Positions 25,816-34,086 of a stretch of DNA of 54,422 nucleotides are shown here, one piece after another. The stretch covers positions 1 to 54,422 of the forward strand of contig DFQF01000055.1 of the NCBI GenBank assembly GCA_002377645.1. Direction: 5' to 3'. The notes under the pieces were generated by a model. It saw nothing but the letters and a program-made list of their open reading frames with translations. It was not told where the DNA came from and did not search any database. Each line of letters starts with the position of its first letter. The first letter of the stretch is position 1. Source of the DNA: Nitrospinaceae bacterium UBA3496 (GTDB lineage Bacteria; UBA8248). The translations under genes were made by a program, and so were the position numbers.

Positions 25816-27360
25816 TTGTCACTTGAAAATTCAGATACTCAAAAGAAAAAGATCCTCTCTTATGACGAATTGAGTATTTTGATCTCAAAATTCAAGAATG
25901 AAAATAGAGTAATAGTTCAATGCCATGGGGTTTTTGATCTAATTCATCCTGGTCATATTTTTCATTTTCAAGCCGCAAAAAAACAGGGAGATATTCTTGT
26001 TGTATCTCTAACTTCAGATGTTTATGTTAATAAGGGTCCAAATCGACCGGTTTTTGATGAAAATATACGTTCAGAGGCCCTTGCTTCCATAGAAGCGATT
26101 GACTATGTCGTTGTAAACCGTAATCCAACAGCTGTTGAGGCGATTAAAAACATTAGGCCTGATGTATATGTGAAAGGTGAGGATTACTCAAGTTTTGATA
26201 AAGATATTACTGGCAAAATCAAAGAAGAATTAGCTGCAGTTGAAGAAGTTGGAGGACGTCTCCATATTACGCGTGAAATAACCTATAGTTCTTCAGAATT
26301 AATAAATAATCATTTCGGTATGTATTCTGATGAAGTAAAAACCTTTTTAACCGATTTTCAAAAATCATATTCTTCTGAAAAAATCATTCAAAATCTTAAA
26401 AATTTAAAAGATTTAAAGGTTTTGGTGATAGGCGAAACTATTATAGATGAATATTGTTATTGTAAGCCTATGGGAAAATCATCAAAAGAGCCTATTATCA
26501 CAACTCGTTTTATAAACGAGGAAGTTTTTGCAGGCGGCGTTTTGGCTGGAGCGAACCATATTGCAGGTTTTTGTGATCAGGTTGATTTATTGACTGGCCT
26601 TGGCACTGTCGATAGCAGAGAAGATTTTATAAGACAGAGTCTAAGTCCAAAAATAAATCCAAAGTTTATTTATGAAGATGATTCAAGAACAATTGTGAAA
26701 AAAAGATTTGTTGAAAATGCATTTTTGAGGAAGATGTTTGAAATAGGTTTCTTGAAAGAAGAACGTTCCTCAAAGAATTTTCAAAATCAAATTGTTGAAT
26801 ATCTAGGTGATGTTTTACAAAATTATGATATGACACTCGTACTTGATTATGGACATGGTCTTATTGGCGAAGACGCAGTTAAAATAATATGTGAAAAATC
26901 TAATTTTCTTGCAGTGAATACGCAGACAAATAGTGATAACATCGGTTACAATTTGATTACTAAATATCCACGGATAGATTATCTTTGTGTGGATGAGCCC
27001 GAGTTTAGATTGGCAACAACTGATAGATTTGGTGAGATCGAGGATTTGCTGATTAAAACCGTAGAAAAATTAAATATTCAAAAGTCCTCAATAACGAGAG
27101 GACATTTGGGTTCTATTTCTTATGCTCTCAAAGAGCAGGTTTTTCATACCCCAGTTTTTTCATCAAAAGTAGTTGATACTATTGGAGCAGGCGATGCATA
27201 TATCTCTGTTACTGCTCCATGCGTGAAAGCAGGATTTCCTATGGAAATGGTCGGCTTTATTGGTAATGCAGTCGGTGCTATGGCGGTTTCTATTGTTGGC
27301 AACCGTTCAGTTGTAAAACCAATCGATTTATTTAAATTCCTGACGGTGCTTTTAAAATGA
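25816..27360 (+). CDS. Bifunctional heptose-1-P nucleotidyltransferase/heptose kinase, inverted domain order (HldE-like)
   Basis: Two domains of ADP-heptose synthesis in one chain. Residues about 30-165 are a cytidylyltransferase-like domain with HGVFDLIHPGH (HxGH at 44-47), which would activate the sugar 1-phosphate. Residues about 200-514 are a PfkB/ribokinase-type kinase with GGVLAGANHIA and the catalytic DTIGAGDA (Asp 460), which would phosphorylate heptose 7-phosphate. Canonical HldE/RfaE has the kinase first; here the order is reversed. The start is TTG 25816 with AGGAA upstream. Its stop overlaps the next start as ATGA, so it is coupled to a GmhA-like isomerase, which supports the heptose pathway. 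The gmhB phosphatase is missing in the window. The sugar could be a variant heptose or another 7-phosphate. Confidence 0.85.
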   Translation: MSLENSDTQKKKILSYDELSILISKFKNENRVIVQCHGVFDLIHPGHIFHFQAAKKQGDILVVSLTSDVYVNKGPNRPVFDENIRSEALASIEAIDYVVVNRNPTAVEAIKNIRPDVYVKGEDYSSFDKDITGKIKEELAAVEEVGGRLHITREITYSSSELINNHFGMYSDEVKTFLTDFQKSYSSEKIIQNLKNLKDLKVLVIGETIIDEYCYCKPMGKSSKEPIITTRFINEEVFAGGVLAGANHIAGFCDQVDLLTGLGTVDSREDFIRQSLSPKINPKFIYEDDSRTIVKKRFVENAFLRKMFEIGFLKEERSSKNFQNQIVEYLGDVLQNYDMTLVLDYGHGLIGEDAVKIICEKSNFLAVNTQTNSDNIGYNLITKYPRIDYLCVDEPEFRLATTDRFGEIEDLLIKTVEKLNIQKSSITRGHLGSISYALKEQVFHTPVFSSKVVDTIGAGDAYISVTAPCVKAGFPMEMVGFIGNAVGAMAVSIVGNRSVVKPIDLFKFLTVLLK

Positions 27361-27953
27361 ATGATAATGCACAAAAAAAATTCATAAAATACTTTGAGGA
27401 TTTGTCCGCTCTTTTCTCATATACAGAAATTTCGAATAAAGATGGGAATCCTTTGAAACTTGAAGATGGCTTTTCTACTACTGTAGAGATGATAGCTTCT
27501 TCTAATAAATTAGGAGGTAAAGTTTATTTTATAGGAAATGGTGGAAGTGCATCTATAGCAAGTCATATGGCAGTAGATTTTTGGAAAAATGGTGGAATTA
27601 AAGCTGGATGTTTTAGTGATGCATCGATGATCACTTGTATTTCAAACGATTTTGGCTTTGAATTTATTTTTGAAAAATCGATTCTTGGTTCTTGTAGTGC
27701 CAATGATATTATTTTTGCGATAAGTAGTTCTGGCAACTCTGCAAATATTCATAAAGGAGTTATCGCTTCTTTAAGTCTGGGTTGTAAAGTTGTCACTTTA
27801 TCTGGTTTTTCTCCCCAAAATACACTTAGAAGTATGGGTGAGATTAATTTTTATGTTCCTTCAAAATTTTATGGTTTTGTTGAATTGGTTCATACTTCAA
27901 TATGTCATGCAATCTTAGATTATGGTTTTTATCAGGCTGGTGATTTAGAATAA
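27357..27953 (+). CDS. SIS-domain sugar-phosphate isomerase (GmhA-like)
   Basis: Likely isomerises sedoheptulose 7-phosphate to a heptose 7-phosphate, the step before the adjacent kinase/nucleotidyltransferase. The single SIS domain has FIGNGGSASIASHMAVDF near 60-75 and ISSSGNSANIHKG near 122-134, both phosphate-binding Ser loops. The length of 198 aa fits GmhA/DiaA. The start codon overlaps the previous stop by four bases (ATGA). DiaA-type function is the alternative, but the context favours the sugar role. Confidence 0.82.
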   Translation: MNDNAQKKFIKYFEDLSALFSYTEISNKDGNPLKLEDGFSTTVEMIASSNKLGGKVYFIGNGGSASIASHMAVDFWKNGGIKAGCFSDASMITCISNDFGFEFIFEKSILGSCSANDIIFAISSSGNSANIHKGVIASLSLGCKVVTLSGFSPQNTLRSMGEINFYVPSKFYGFVELVHTSICHAILDYGFYQAGDLE

Positions 27954-28007
27954 GTTAGATAGAATTTTAGAAGTTTTTAATATTTATATTAAGAGATAAG
28001 GAAAAAA

Positions 28008-29021
28008 ATGAGTGAAAAATTAACAGTTTTAGTTACGGGGGGTGCAGGTTATGTGGGTAGTATTTTAGTTCCTAAACTTCTTAGTAAACAATATAAAGTG
28101 AGAGTAGTTGATTTATATCTTTTTGAAAAGAATTTGTTCTCACATTGTAGATTGGGAGACTCTTTGGAGGAAATTCAAGGCGATATTAGGGATCAAAACT
28201 TAATTACAAGTGCTCTCAAAAATGTAGATGTTGTAATCCATCTAGCTTGTATTGCGAATGATCCAAGTTACGAATTAAATCCTGAACTAGGAAAATCTAT
28301 AAATTATGATGCTCTATGCAATTTAGTTAAGATTGCAAAGGATTCAGGCGTAAAACGTTTTATTTATGCATCTAGTTCAAGTGTTTATGGTATTAAAGAA
28401 GAAGAAAATGTAACAGAGGAAGTTAGTCTTGAACCATTAACTGATTACTCGAAGTATAAGGCTCTTGGTGAGGAATTTTTGTTTAGAAATCAATCTGAAG
28501 GATTTACGACTGTGGCAGTTCGTTCTGCTACAGTGTGCGGTTATTCTCCTAGACAGAGATTAGATTTAGTTGTGAATATTCTTACTAATTTAGCTGTAAA
28601 TACAGGAAGTATCAGTGTGTTTGGAGGGGAACAAAAGAGACCTAATATTCATATAGAGGATTTAACTGATTTATATACTTTGCTAGTTGAGATTGAATCC
28701 TCCTTGATTTCTGGACAAGCTTTTAATGTTGGAGCGGAAAACCATAAAGTTTCCGAGTTGGCAGGATTAGTCCAAAAACATGTAGGTCAAGAAAATGTAA
28801 AAATAGTTCAGACTCCAACAGATGATAATCGTTCTTATCACATTTGCTCTGATAAAATAAAGAATGTTATAGGTTTTACGACCAGAAAAAAAATAGACGA
28901 TGCAATAATTCAGTTGTCCGATGCAATTCGTACAGGATTATTAACAGATACTTTGAATAATAGAAAATATTTTAATGTAAAAATGGTTTCTGAGCATATG
29001 GAAAATCTTTTGAAGGTTTGA
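28008..29021 (+). CDS. NAD-dependent nucleotide-sugar epimerase/dehydratase (extended SDR)
   Basis: Third step of the likely heptose/sugar-nucleotide branch. TGGAGYVGS near residue 10 binds NAD; YASSSSVYG and the catalytic YSKYK near 145-150 follow; RSATVCGYSPRQRLDLVVN is in the substrate domain. AAGGAAAA precedes ATG 28008. This kinase-isomerase-SDR trio recurs in surface-glycan clusters and suggests epimerisation or dehydration of the NDP-heptose. The next gene starts 15 bases on. Confidence 0.85.
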   Translation: MSEKLTVLVTGGAGYVGSILVPKLLSKQYKVRVVDLYLFEKNLFSHCRLGDSLEEIQGDIRDQNLITSALKNVDVVIHLACIANDPSYELNPELGKSINYDALCNLVKIAKDSGVKRFIYASSSSVYGIKEEENVTEEVSLEPLTDYSKYKALGEEFLFRNQSEGFTTVAVRSATVCGYSPRQRLDLVVNILTNLAVNTGSISVFGGEQKRPNIHIEDLTDLYTLLVEIESSLISGQAFNVGAENHKVSELAGLVQKHVGQENVKIVQTPTDDNRSYHICSDKIKNVIGFTTRKKIDDAIIQLSDAIRTGLLTDTLNNRKYFNVKMVSEHMENLLKV

Positions 29022-29036
29022 TTTTGGGGTCCTAAA

Positions 29037-30026
29037 ATGAAGCAAGTTTTAAAAAAATCGCTGATTCTTGACCAAGAAATTTCTCTTGGTATTTATAAAA
29101 AATTGTACGAGATCAGAAGAGTAGAAGAGAAAATTGCAGAATCTTATCCCGAACAAGAAATGCGATGTCCTGTACATTTTTCTATTGGACAGGAAGCATG
29201 TGCTGTCGGAGTTTGTGAATATCTGAATGAAAAAGATCATGTTTATAGTACCCATAGATGTCATGGTCACTATCTTGCAAAAGGAGGGAATCTTCCATCG
29301 ATGATAGCTGAACTCTATGGAAAGATAGATGGTTGTGCTTCTGGAAAGGGTGGTTCAATGCATCTGATAGATGTTGAAGTTGGAATGATGGGTGCATCTG
29401 CTATCGTTGGCGGTTCGATCCCATTGGCTTTAGGCTCAGCATTAACCTATCAACTTCAAAAAAAGAAAAATGTGGCAGTTGCTTTTTTTGGTGATGGCGC
29501 ATCAGAGCAAGGAGTTTTTTATGAAAGCCTACAATTTGCCTCCCTTAGGAAGTTGCCAGTTATTTTTGTTTGCGAGAATAATATGTATGCGACATATTCA
29601 TCTCTTGAGCAAAGACAGCCTTTAGATAATATTTTTGAGCGAGCAAAATTTTCAAATATGCCGGGTTTTAGGACTGACGGAAATAATATTCTAGATATTC
29701 TAAATATTTCAAAAGAGGCAATTGAAAGGGCAAGAAACGGAGAAGGTCCGACATTAATTGAATGTCGAACATATAGATGGTTAGATCATGTCGGGCCGAA
29801 TGAAGATATTGATATTGGATATCGTACTAGAGATGAATTAAATTCCTGGATTGAAAATTGTCCTTTGAAAAATTACGAAAACTATTTAATTAAAGAACGA
29901 AAATTTGAAGAAAATAAATTAAAGAATATTCGAAATTCTGTAGAACAAAACATTTCTGATGCTTTTGAGTTCGCTAAAAAAAGTCCATTTCCTTCTAAAA
30001 AAGATTTATATGAAGGTGTTTACTAA
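29037..30026 (+). CDS. Pyruvate/acetoin dehydrogenase E1 alpha-like ThDP subunit
   Basis: E1-alpha-type half of a ThDP enzyme that decarboxylates a 2-oxo acid. HRCHGHYLAKGG and SGKGGSMH are conserved, and the ThDP/Mg motif runs from GDGASEQG (near residue 160) to CENNMYATYS. The length of 329 aa is typical. Its beta partner follows with no gap. No lipoyl-bearing E2 or E3 lies in the window, and all neighbours are sugar-nucleotide genes. I therefore infer a carboligase role, adding a two-carbon unit to a sugar, rather than acetyl-CoA production. As I recall, avilamycin AviB1/AviB2 are a proposed precedent. A relocated dehydrogenase remains possible. Confidence 0.85.
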   Translation: MKQVLKKSLILDQEISLGIYKKLYEIRRVEEKIAESYPEQEMRCPVHFSIGQEACAVGVCEYLNEKDHVYSTHRCHGHYLAKGGNLPSMIAELYGKIDGCASGKGGSMHLIDVEVGMMGASAIVGGSIPLALGSALTYQLQKKKNVAVAFFGDGASEQGVFYESLQFASLRKLPVIFVCENNMYATYSSLEQRQPLDNIFERAKFSNMPGFRTDGNNILDILNISKEAIERARNGEGPTLIECRTYRWLDHVGPNEDIDIGYRTRDELNSWIENCPLKNYENYLIKERKFEENKLKNIRNSVEQNISDAFEFAKKSPFPSKKDLYEGVY

Positions 30027-31106
30027 ATGACAGATGACGTCAAAAAGATTCTTTTTTCTGAAGCAATAAGTGAAGCACTTGTCCAATCAATGGAGATAGA
30101 TTCGAATGTTTTTATTATGGGGGCAGGTGTAGATGATGCCAAAGGTCTTTTTGGTACTACGCTAAACGCTTTTGAAAAATTTGGTGGAGATCGTGTTTTT
30201 GATATTCCACTCTCGGAAAATACTATTACTGGTGTTGCAGTTGGTTCTTCTCTTTCTGGAACTCGTCCTGTTCTTGTTCATGCAAGAAACGATTTTTTAA
30301 TGCTTACCATGGATCAGATTGTAAATAATGCAGCAAAATGGAGGTATATGTCTGGGGGAAGGACCTCTTGTCCTATAACTATAAGAGCAATTATTGGAAG
30401 AGGATGGGGACAAGCAGCCCAACATTCACAATCTTTTCATTCTATGTTTGCTCAAGTTCCCGGTCTCAAAGTAGTTATGCCTAGTAATCCAAAAAATGTT
30501 AAAGGTTTGCTTTTGTCGAGTATTTTTGATGATAGTCCTGTTATTTTTTTAGAACATAGATGGTTGTATGGACATGATGGGAATGTTCCTCAAAGTCCTT
30601 TTTATATTCCATTAGGAAAAGCTGCAAAATTAAAGGAAGGAAGTGATCTGACAATTGTGGCGTTCTCCTTAATGGCGAGTGAAGCTCTAAAAGCGGCAGA
30701 AACTGTTCTTAAAGAAAAGATTAATGTTGAAGTTATAGATTTACAGACAATACAGCCTTGGGATCAAGAACTGGTATTAGAGTCTGTTGCAAAAACACGA
30801 AGACTTCTAGTTTTAGATCAAGGGTCTCTAAGCTTTGGTGTGAATGCGGAGATTCACGCTAAAGTCTCAGAATCCCTATGGAATGAGTTAGATGCGCCTA
30901 TTTATAGACTTGCTCTTCCAGATATTCCTACTCCATGTAGTCCAGCATTAGAAAAAATTTTCTATTTTGGACAAGAGGAAATAGTTTCTTCCATCAAAGA
31001 ATTATTTAATTATGATAAAAGAACTGGTGCAATTTCTTCCGACTCGAAAAAAAATCGGGTTTCTTTTTCTAAAGAAGAAAAACCTATTTTTCAAGGTCCT
31101 TTTTAA
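30027..31106 (+). CDS. Pyruvate/acetoin dehydrogenase E1 beta-like (transketolase-type) subunit
   Basis: Partner of the preceding alpha subunit. The ThDP-activating Glu is in DIPLSENTITG near residue 60, and QAAQHSQSFHSMFAQVPGLKVVMPS near 130-155 is the classic E1-beta segment. The C-terminal transketolase domain includes VEVIDLQTIQPWD and LVLDQG. The usual region DTPITE..FVG is altered here (IPLSE..ITG), suggesting a divergent member. ATG 30027 abuts the alpha stop codon. It has an extra C-terminal tail of about 35 polar residues (SSDSKKNRVSFSKEEKP) that does not look like the family's end. Confidence 0.85.
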   Translation: MTDDVKKILFSEAISEALVQSMEIDSNVFIMGAGVDDAKGLFGTTLNAFEKFGGDRVFDIPLSENTITGVAVGSSLSGTRPVLVHARNDFLMLTMDQIVNNAAKWRYMSGGRTSCPITIRAIIGRGWGQAAQHSQSFHSMFAQVPGLKVVMPSNPKNVKGLLLSSIFDDSPVIFLEHRWLYGHDGNVPQSPFYIPLGKAAKLKEGSDLTIVAFSLMASEALKAAETVLKEKINVEVIDLQTIQPWDQELVLESVAKTRRLLVLDQGSLSFGVNAEIHAKVSESLWNELDAPIYRLALPDIPTPCSPALEKIFYFGQEEIVSSIKELFNYDKRTGAISSDSKKNRVSFSKEEKPIFQGPF

Positions 31107-31116
31107 GATCTATTAA

Positions 31117-31836
31117 GTGGATTATTCAATCTCAGTTATTGTTCCCTGTTACAATGAAGAAAAGAGTTTGAATTTAACTGTTCAAACTATAGAAGAGTCT
31201 ATGGCGGAAAAGAAGATTAAGGATTTTGAGATTTTGATTTTTAATGATGCTAGTGAAGATAAGACGGGTAATCTAGCTAAAGAACTAAGCTTAGAATTTG
31301 ATTTTGTAAAATCATTCGACAATAAAGTTCGAGCTGGAATGGGATACAGTTTTAGAAGAGGAGTTGAATTATCAAACTGTGATTTTTGCGTGATGGTTCC
31401 TGGTGATAATGAACTGCCAAAGGAGTCTTTAGTAAAATTGCTTGATCACACAGGAGAAAAAGATATGGTAATCTCTTATTTTATGAATCCTTGGGTCAGA
31501 CCATTATCAAGAAGAGTTATTTCTCGAGTATTTATATTTCTTCTAAATATACTTTTTGCACGCAAATTGAAATATTATAATGGTCATACAATAATTAGTA
31601 CTAAATTGCTCCGTTCTATTCCTATAGAAACAACTGGTCACGCGTATATGGCATCTATACTAATTCGTTTGATATACAAAGGTCATAGTTACACGGAAAT
31701 AGGAATTTTGAATGGAAAAAGAGAGCATGGCAATTCAAAATCTTTTACTAGAGATAATCTATTCGCTGTAGTTAAAACAATTTTTTCTCTATTTTTTGAA
31801 CTCCGATTTAAAAAAAATAAAATGCAGGACAATTAA
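31117..31836 (+). CDS. Family 2 glycosyltransferase (dolichyl-phosphate-mannose synthase-like)
   Basis: GT-A fold transferase using a nucleotide sugar. It opens with SVIVPCYNEEKSL; FNDASEDKT and the metal-binding-like VPGDNELPK follow near residues 50 and 95. Hydrophobic stretches at about 125-150 and at the C-terminus suggest membrane association. GTG 31117 is the start, 10 bases after the E1-beta stop. It probably charges a polyprenyl phosphate or extends the glycan; the GT-C protein at 24313 could use such a product. Confidence 0.82.
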   Translation: MDYSISVIVPCYNEEKSLNLTVQTIEESMAEKKIKDFEILIFNDASEDKTGNLAKELSLEFDFVKSFDNKVRAGMGYSFRRGVELSNCDFCVMVPGDNELPKESLVKLLDHTGEKDMVISYFMNPWVRPLSRRVISRVFIFLLNILFARKLKYYNGHTIISTKLLRSIPIETTGHAYMASILIRLIYKGHSYTEIGILNGKREHGNSKSFTRDNLFAVVKTIFSLFFELRFKKNKMQDN

Positions 31837-31843
31837 ATTTTTT

Positions 31844-32164
31844 ATGGAAAAAAAAGTTAAGTTTAATTACGAAGATTTATTAAAAGATTATGAGCATAGT
31901 ATTGAAAATAAGCTTAGAGGCTTTAGGCAGTCATTTGAAATGCTTGATCTTTGGGTGCCCGATGAGGACCATGAAAAAAGTATTTTAAACCTTATTGAAT
32001 CAGTCCAGATCTCAGGAATACAAAAATTCTCAATTGCATTAAACGATAATATCCTTGAAAAAATAGATATAGAAGCCCTTCATAAAACACTTTCTTTATT
32101 TGTGAATCTGGAATTTGTAGATTCTGATAATGGAATGGAAATAAAAATATTAGGAATCCTTTGA
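31844..32164 (+). CDS. Unrecognised 106-aa protein, coupled to the next gene
   Basis: I do not recognise this protein. From ATG 31844 it is 106 aa, soluble, acidic and helical in appearance, with no Cys and no signal or membrane segment. Its first part is charged (FNYEDLLKDYEHSIENKLRGF) and the end is alternating hydrophobic. The upstream in-frame start at 31796 lies inside the glycosyltransferase gene and is unlikely. Its TGA shares the A of the next ATG (TGATG), so the two proteins are probably made in step. Being conserved between a GT2 and a radical SAM gene would mark it as a pathway-specific partner or carrier; that is inference. Confidence 0.6.
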   Translation: MEKKVKFNYEDLLKDYEHSIENKLRGFRQSFEMLDLWVPDEDHEKSILNLIESVQISGIQKFSIALNDNILEKIDIEALHKTLSLFVNLEFVDSDNGMEIKILGIL

Positions 32165-32895
32165 TGAATGTTCATCCCGCATATAAAAAATTACTAAGTG
32201 ATTTGGATATGCCGCTGACTATGGAAGGTTTCTTGCAGGAACAAAATAGTTTGATTCTTTTATCTTCATCTTGGAACGGAGTTACTCTTTCTGTCCTGAT
32301 TGAGCCAGATTCTCATATTATAAAGAAAGCTCTTTATCTAGATGAAAATTCTATACATATTAAAATTCTAATGGAACTTTTTTGTAAGGAAATTATAAAT
32401 CTGCCAATTCAAGAAGCAGCAGATCATACATGTATCAATTTAGAATACAAATTAAGGGATCATACCATATATGCCCCAGTGCCAGGAATTATCACACCTG
32501 AAAACGCAGATCCTATTTTTAAATATCCCCAAACGTTAATTCGAAAAATATTCAAATTATATCGTGAAGAACAGATGTATACTCCAACAATTAATTTTTA
32601 CGATAGACAATTGTCAGAAGGTTGGTTAAGTTTAAGTGGCGCTGATAGACTAAAGAAAACAAGGTTTTTATTAAAAAACTTTTTGTCTCAAGCGAAAATT
32701 AAAGATAAATTAGAAGTCTTTGAAATAGACAAAGATGTAAAGTTAATAATATGTGCTGTAGAACGTAGTGAAAAAAACGATCTTTCAAAGGTATTAATGG
32801 ATTTTGAAAAGATTTTAAAGCAAGAATTAGATGAAAACTTGTATGTAGAATTTGAAGAAGTTAAAGATTTGAACTCCCTTAGAAGGATCTCATGA
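32164..32895 (+). CDS. Unrecognised 243-aa protein upstream of the radical SAM gene
   Basis: Function not recognised. The start ATG 32164 overlaps the preceding stop (TGATG). Residues about 50-110 (HIIKKALYLDENSIHIKILM, then EAADHTCINLEYKLR) faintly recall a NifU-like helical scaffold fold, but the three-Cys iron-sulfur site is not present. The middle has PVPGIITPENADPIFKYPQ. The C-terminal part (about 165-243) looks like a separate alpha/beta domain ending KDLNSLRRIS. There is no signal peptide or membrane segment. Its stop, TGA 32893, is in the same reading frame as the following radical SAM gene, 24 bases before that gene's apparent ATT start. It is a candidate partner of the radical SAM enzyme. 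Confidence 0.65.
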   Translation: MNVHPAYKKLLSDLDMPLTMEGFLQEQNSLILLSSSWNGVTLSVLIEPDSHIIKKALYLDENSIHIKILMELFCKEIINLPIQEAADHTCINLEYKLRDHTIYAPVPGIITPENADPIFKYPQTLIRKIFKLYREEQMYTPTINFYDRQLSEGWLSLSGADRLKKTRFLLKNFLSQAKIKDKLEVFEIDKDVKLIICAVERSEKNDLSKVLMDFEKILKQELDENLYVEFEEVKDLNSLRRIS

Positions 32896-32907
32896 TTTTA
32901 CGCATTT

Positions 32908-32912
32908 AGGAG
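32908..32912 (+). promoter_or_regulatory. Shine-Dalgarno AGGAG that sets an ATT start for the radical SAM gene
   Basis: AGGAG is followed by seven bases and then ATT at 32920, in frame with the radical SAM motif. No ATG, GTG or TTG occurs in frame between the upstream TGA (32893) and ATG 33022, and no ribosome-binding site precedes ATG 33022. The site lies in the loop of a weak hairpin formed by ATTTT and AAAAT flanks. Confidence 0.6.
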
Positions 32913-32919
32913 ACGCAAA

Positions 32920-34029
32920 ATTACAACTGATCTAATTTTAGATGGGACAAAAATAGAATGGCACGCAGACAGAATTAAAGCTTGGGAAAATGGAGAACGT
33001 ATTGCCCCAATAACCATTGATATGGCCTTAACTCGTTCTTGTAATTATGCCTGTCATTTTTGTTATGCAATGCTTCAAGAAAATTTAAGGAAAAAAATAG
33101 ATAGGGATGTTATTTATTCTTTTCTTGAAGATGCTGCAGAAGTTGGTGTGAAAGGAATCAGTCTGGTTTCCGATGGTGAAAGTACAATTTCCCCAGTTTT
33201 TATGGATACAGTTAAAAGAGGAAGCGAACTTGGTATTTCTATGGCGGTTGGTACTAATGGATTAGTTATAAATCGCAGAAAGGCTGAAGAAATACTTCCC
33301 CATCTAACTTATTTTAGAGTAAATATTTCTGCTGGAGAACCTAAACGATACGCAGAAATTATGGGTGCGAAAGAGGAATGGTTTCATCAAGTTTGCAAAA
33401 ATATTAAGGATATGGTTGAGATTAAAAAAGAAAATAACTTGCCCGTTACTATTGGTCTTCAAATGGTTCTCATGCCTGAATATGGTGATCAAATCTTACC
33501 TCTGGCTCAACTAGGTAAAGATTTAAGACCTGATTACCTTGTAATCAAACACTGTAGTGACAATGAGGATGGAGATCTTGGCGTAGATTATGATGCGTAT
33601 GAAAACCTTTACGACAAACTTAAAGAAGCGGAAGATCTTTCAGATGATGAATATAAGGTCGTAGTGAAGTGGTCAAAAATTGAAGCTAGTGGAGTTAGAA
33701 GTTATCAAAGATGCTATGGACCTCCATTTATGTTGCAATTGTCAGGTTCTGGTCTTGTAGCGCCTTGCGGTATGCTTTTTAATGATAGATACAAGAAATT
33801 TCACATGGGAAATATAGTAGAACAAAGATTTAAAGATATTATACAAAGTGATAGGTATTGGGAAGTAGTAAACTATCTGGCTTCTCCAAGTTTTAATGCT
33901 CAAAAAATGTGTGGCACTCTTTGTTTGCAACACAAGGTTAATGAGTTTTTAGATGGATATAAAAAAGGTGAATTTACTTTAGACCCATCCCCCGGTTTGC
34001 CCGAGCCTGAACACATTAATTTCGTTTAA
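32920..34029 (+). CDS. Radical SAM protein with SPASM-like C-terminus (probable ATT start)
   Basis: Cleaves S-adenosylmethionine with a 4Fe-4S cluster to start radical chemistry. The cluster motif CNYACHFC gives Cys 41, 45 and 48 when counted from ATT 32920 (369 aa). The upstream segment (TDLILDGTKIEWHADRIKAW) reads as a normal N-terminus, so the later ATG 33022 would cut off 34 plausible residues. The C-terminal region has CYGPP, GLVAPCGMLFND, MGNI and MCGTLC, matching a SPASM/twitch auxiliary-cluster domain. Its place among aminotransferases and SDRs suggests sugar dehydrogenation, epimerisation or deoxygenation; a peptide substrate is less likely without a precursor gene. It is preceded by two unknown, coupled genes. 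Confidence 0.85.
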   Translation: MTTDLILDGTKIEWHADRIKAWENGERIAPITIDMALTRSCNYACHFCYAMLQENLRKKIDRDVIYSFLEDAAEVGVKGISLVSDGESTISPVFMDTVKRGSELGISMAVGTNGLVINRRKAEEILPHLTYFRVNISAGEPKRYAEIMGAKEEWFHQVCKNIKDMVEIKKENNLPVTIGLQMVLMPEYGDQILPLAQLGKDLRPDYLVIKHCSDNEDGDLGVDYDAYENLYDKLKEAEDLSDDEYKVVVKWSKIEASGVRSYQRCYGPPFMLQLSGSGLVAPCGMLFNDRYKKFHMGNIVEQRFKDIIQSDRYWEVVNYLASPSFNAQKMCGTLCLQHKVNEFLDGYKKGEFTLDPSPGLPEPEHINFV

Positions 34030-34086
34030 TAGTAAAATATATTTTTTTTAACGCCAAAAATTCTAATTAAAGGTAAGGTTCTCTTA

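Noticed and set aside
32860..32960. Selenocysteine read-through of TGA 32893 fusing the 243-aa protein to the radical SAM protein
   Set aside because: The frames match and selC is nearby, but the region after the TGA has no convincing SECIS stem-loop. It contains an ideal ribosome-binding site instead, and the residues around the TGA resemble no selenoprotein motif. A separate start is simpler.
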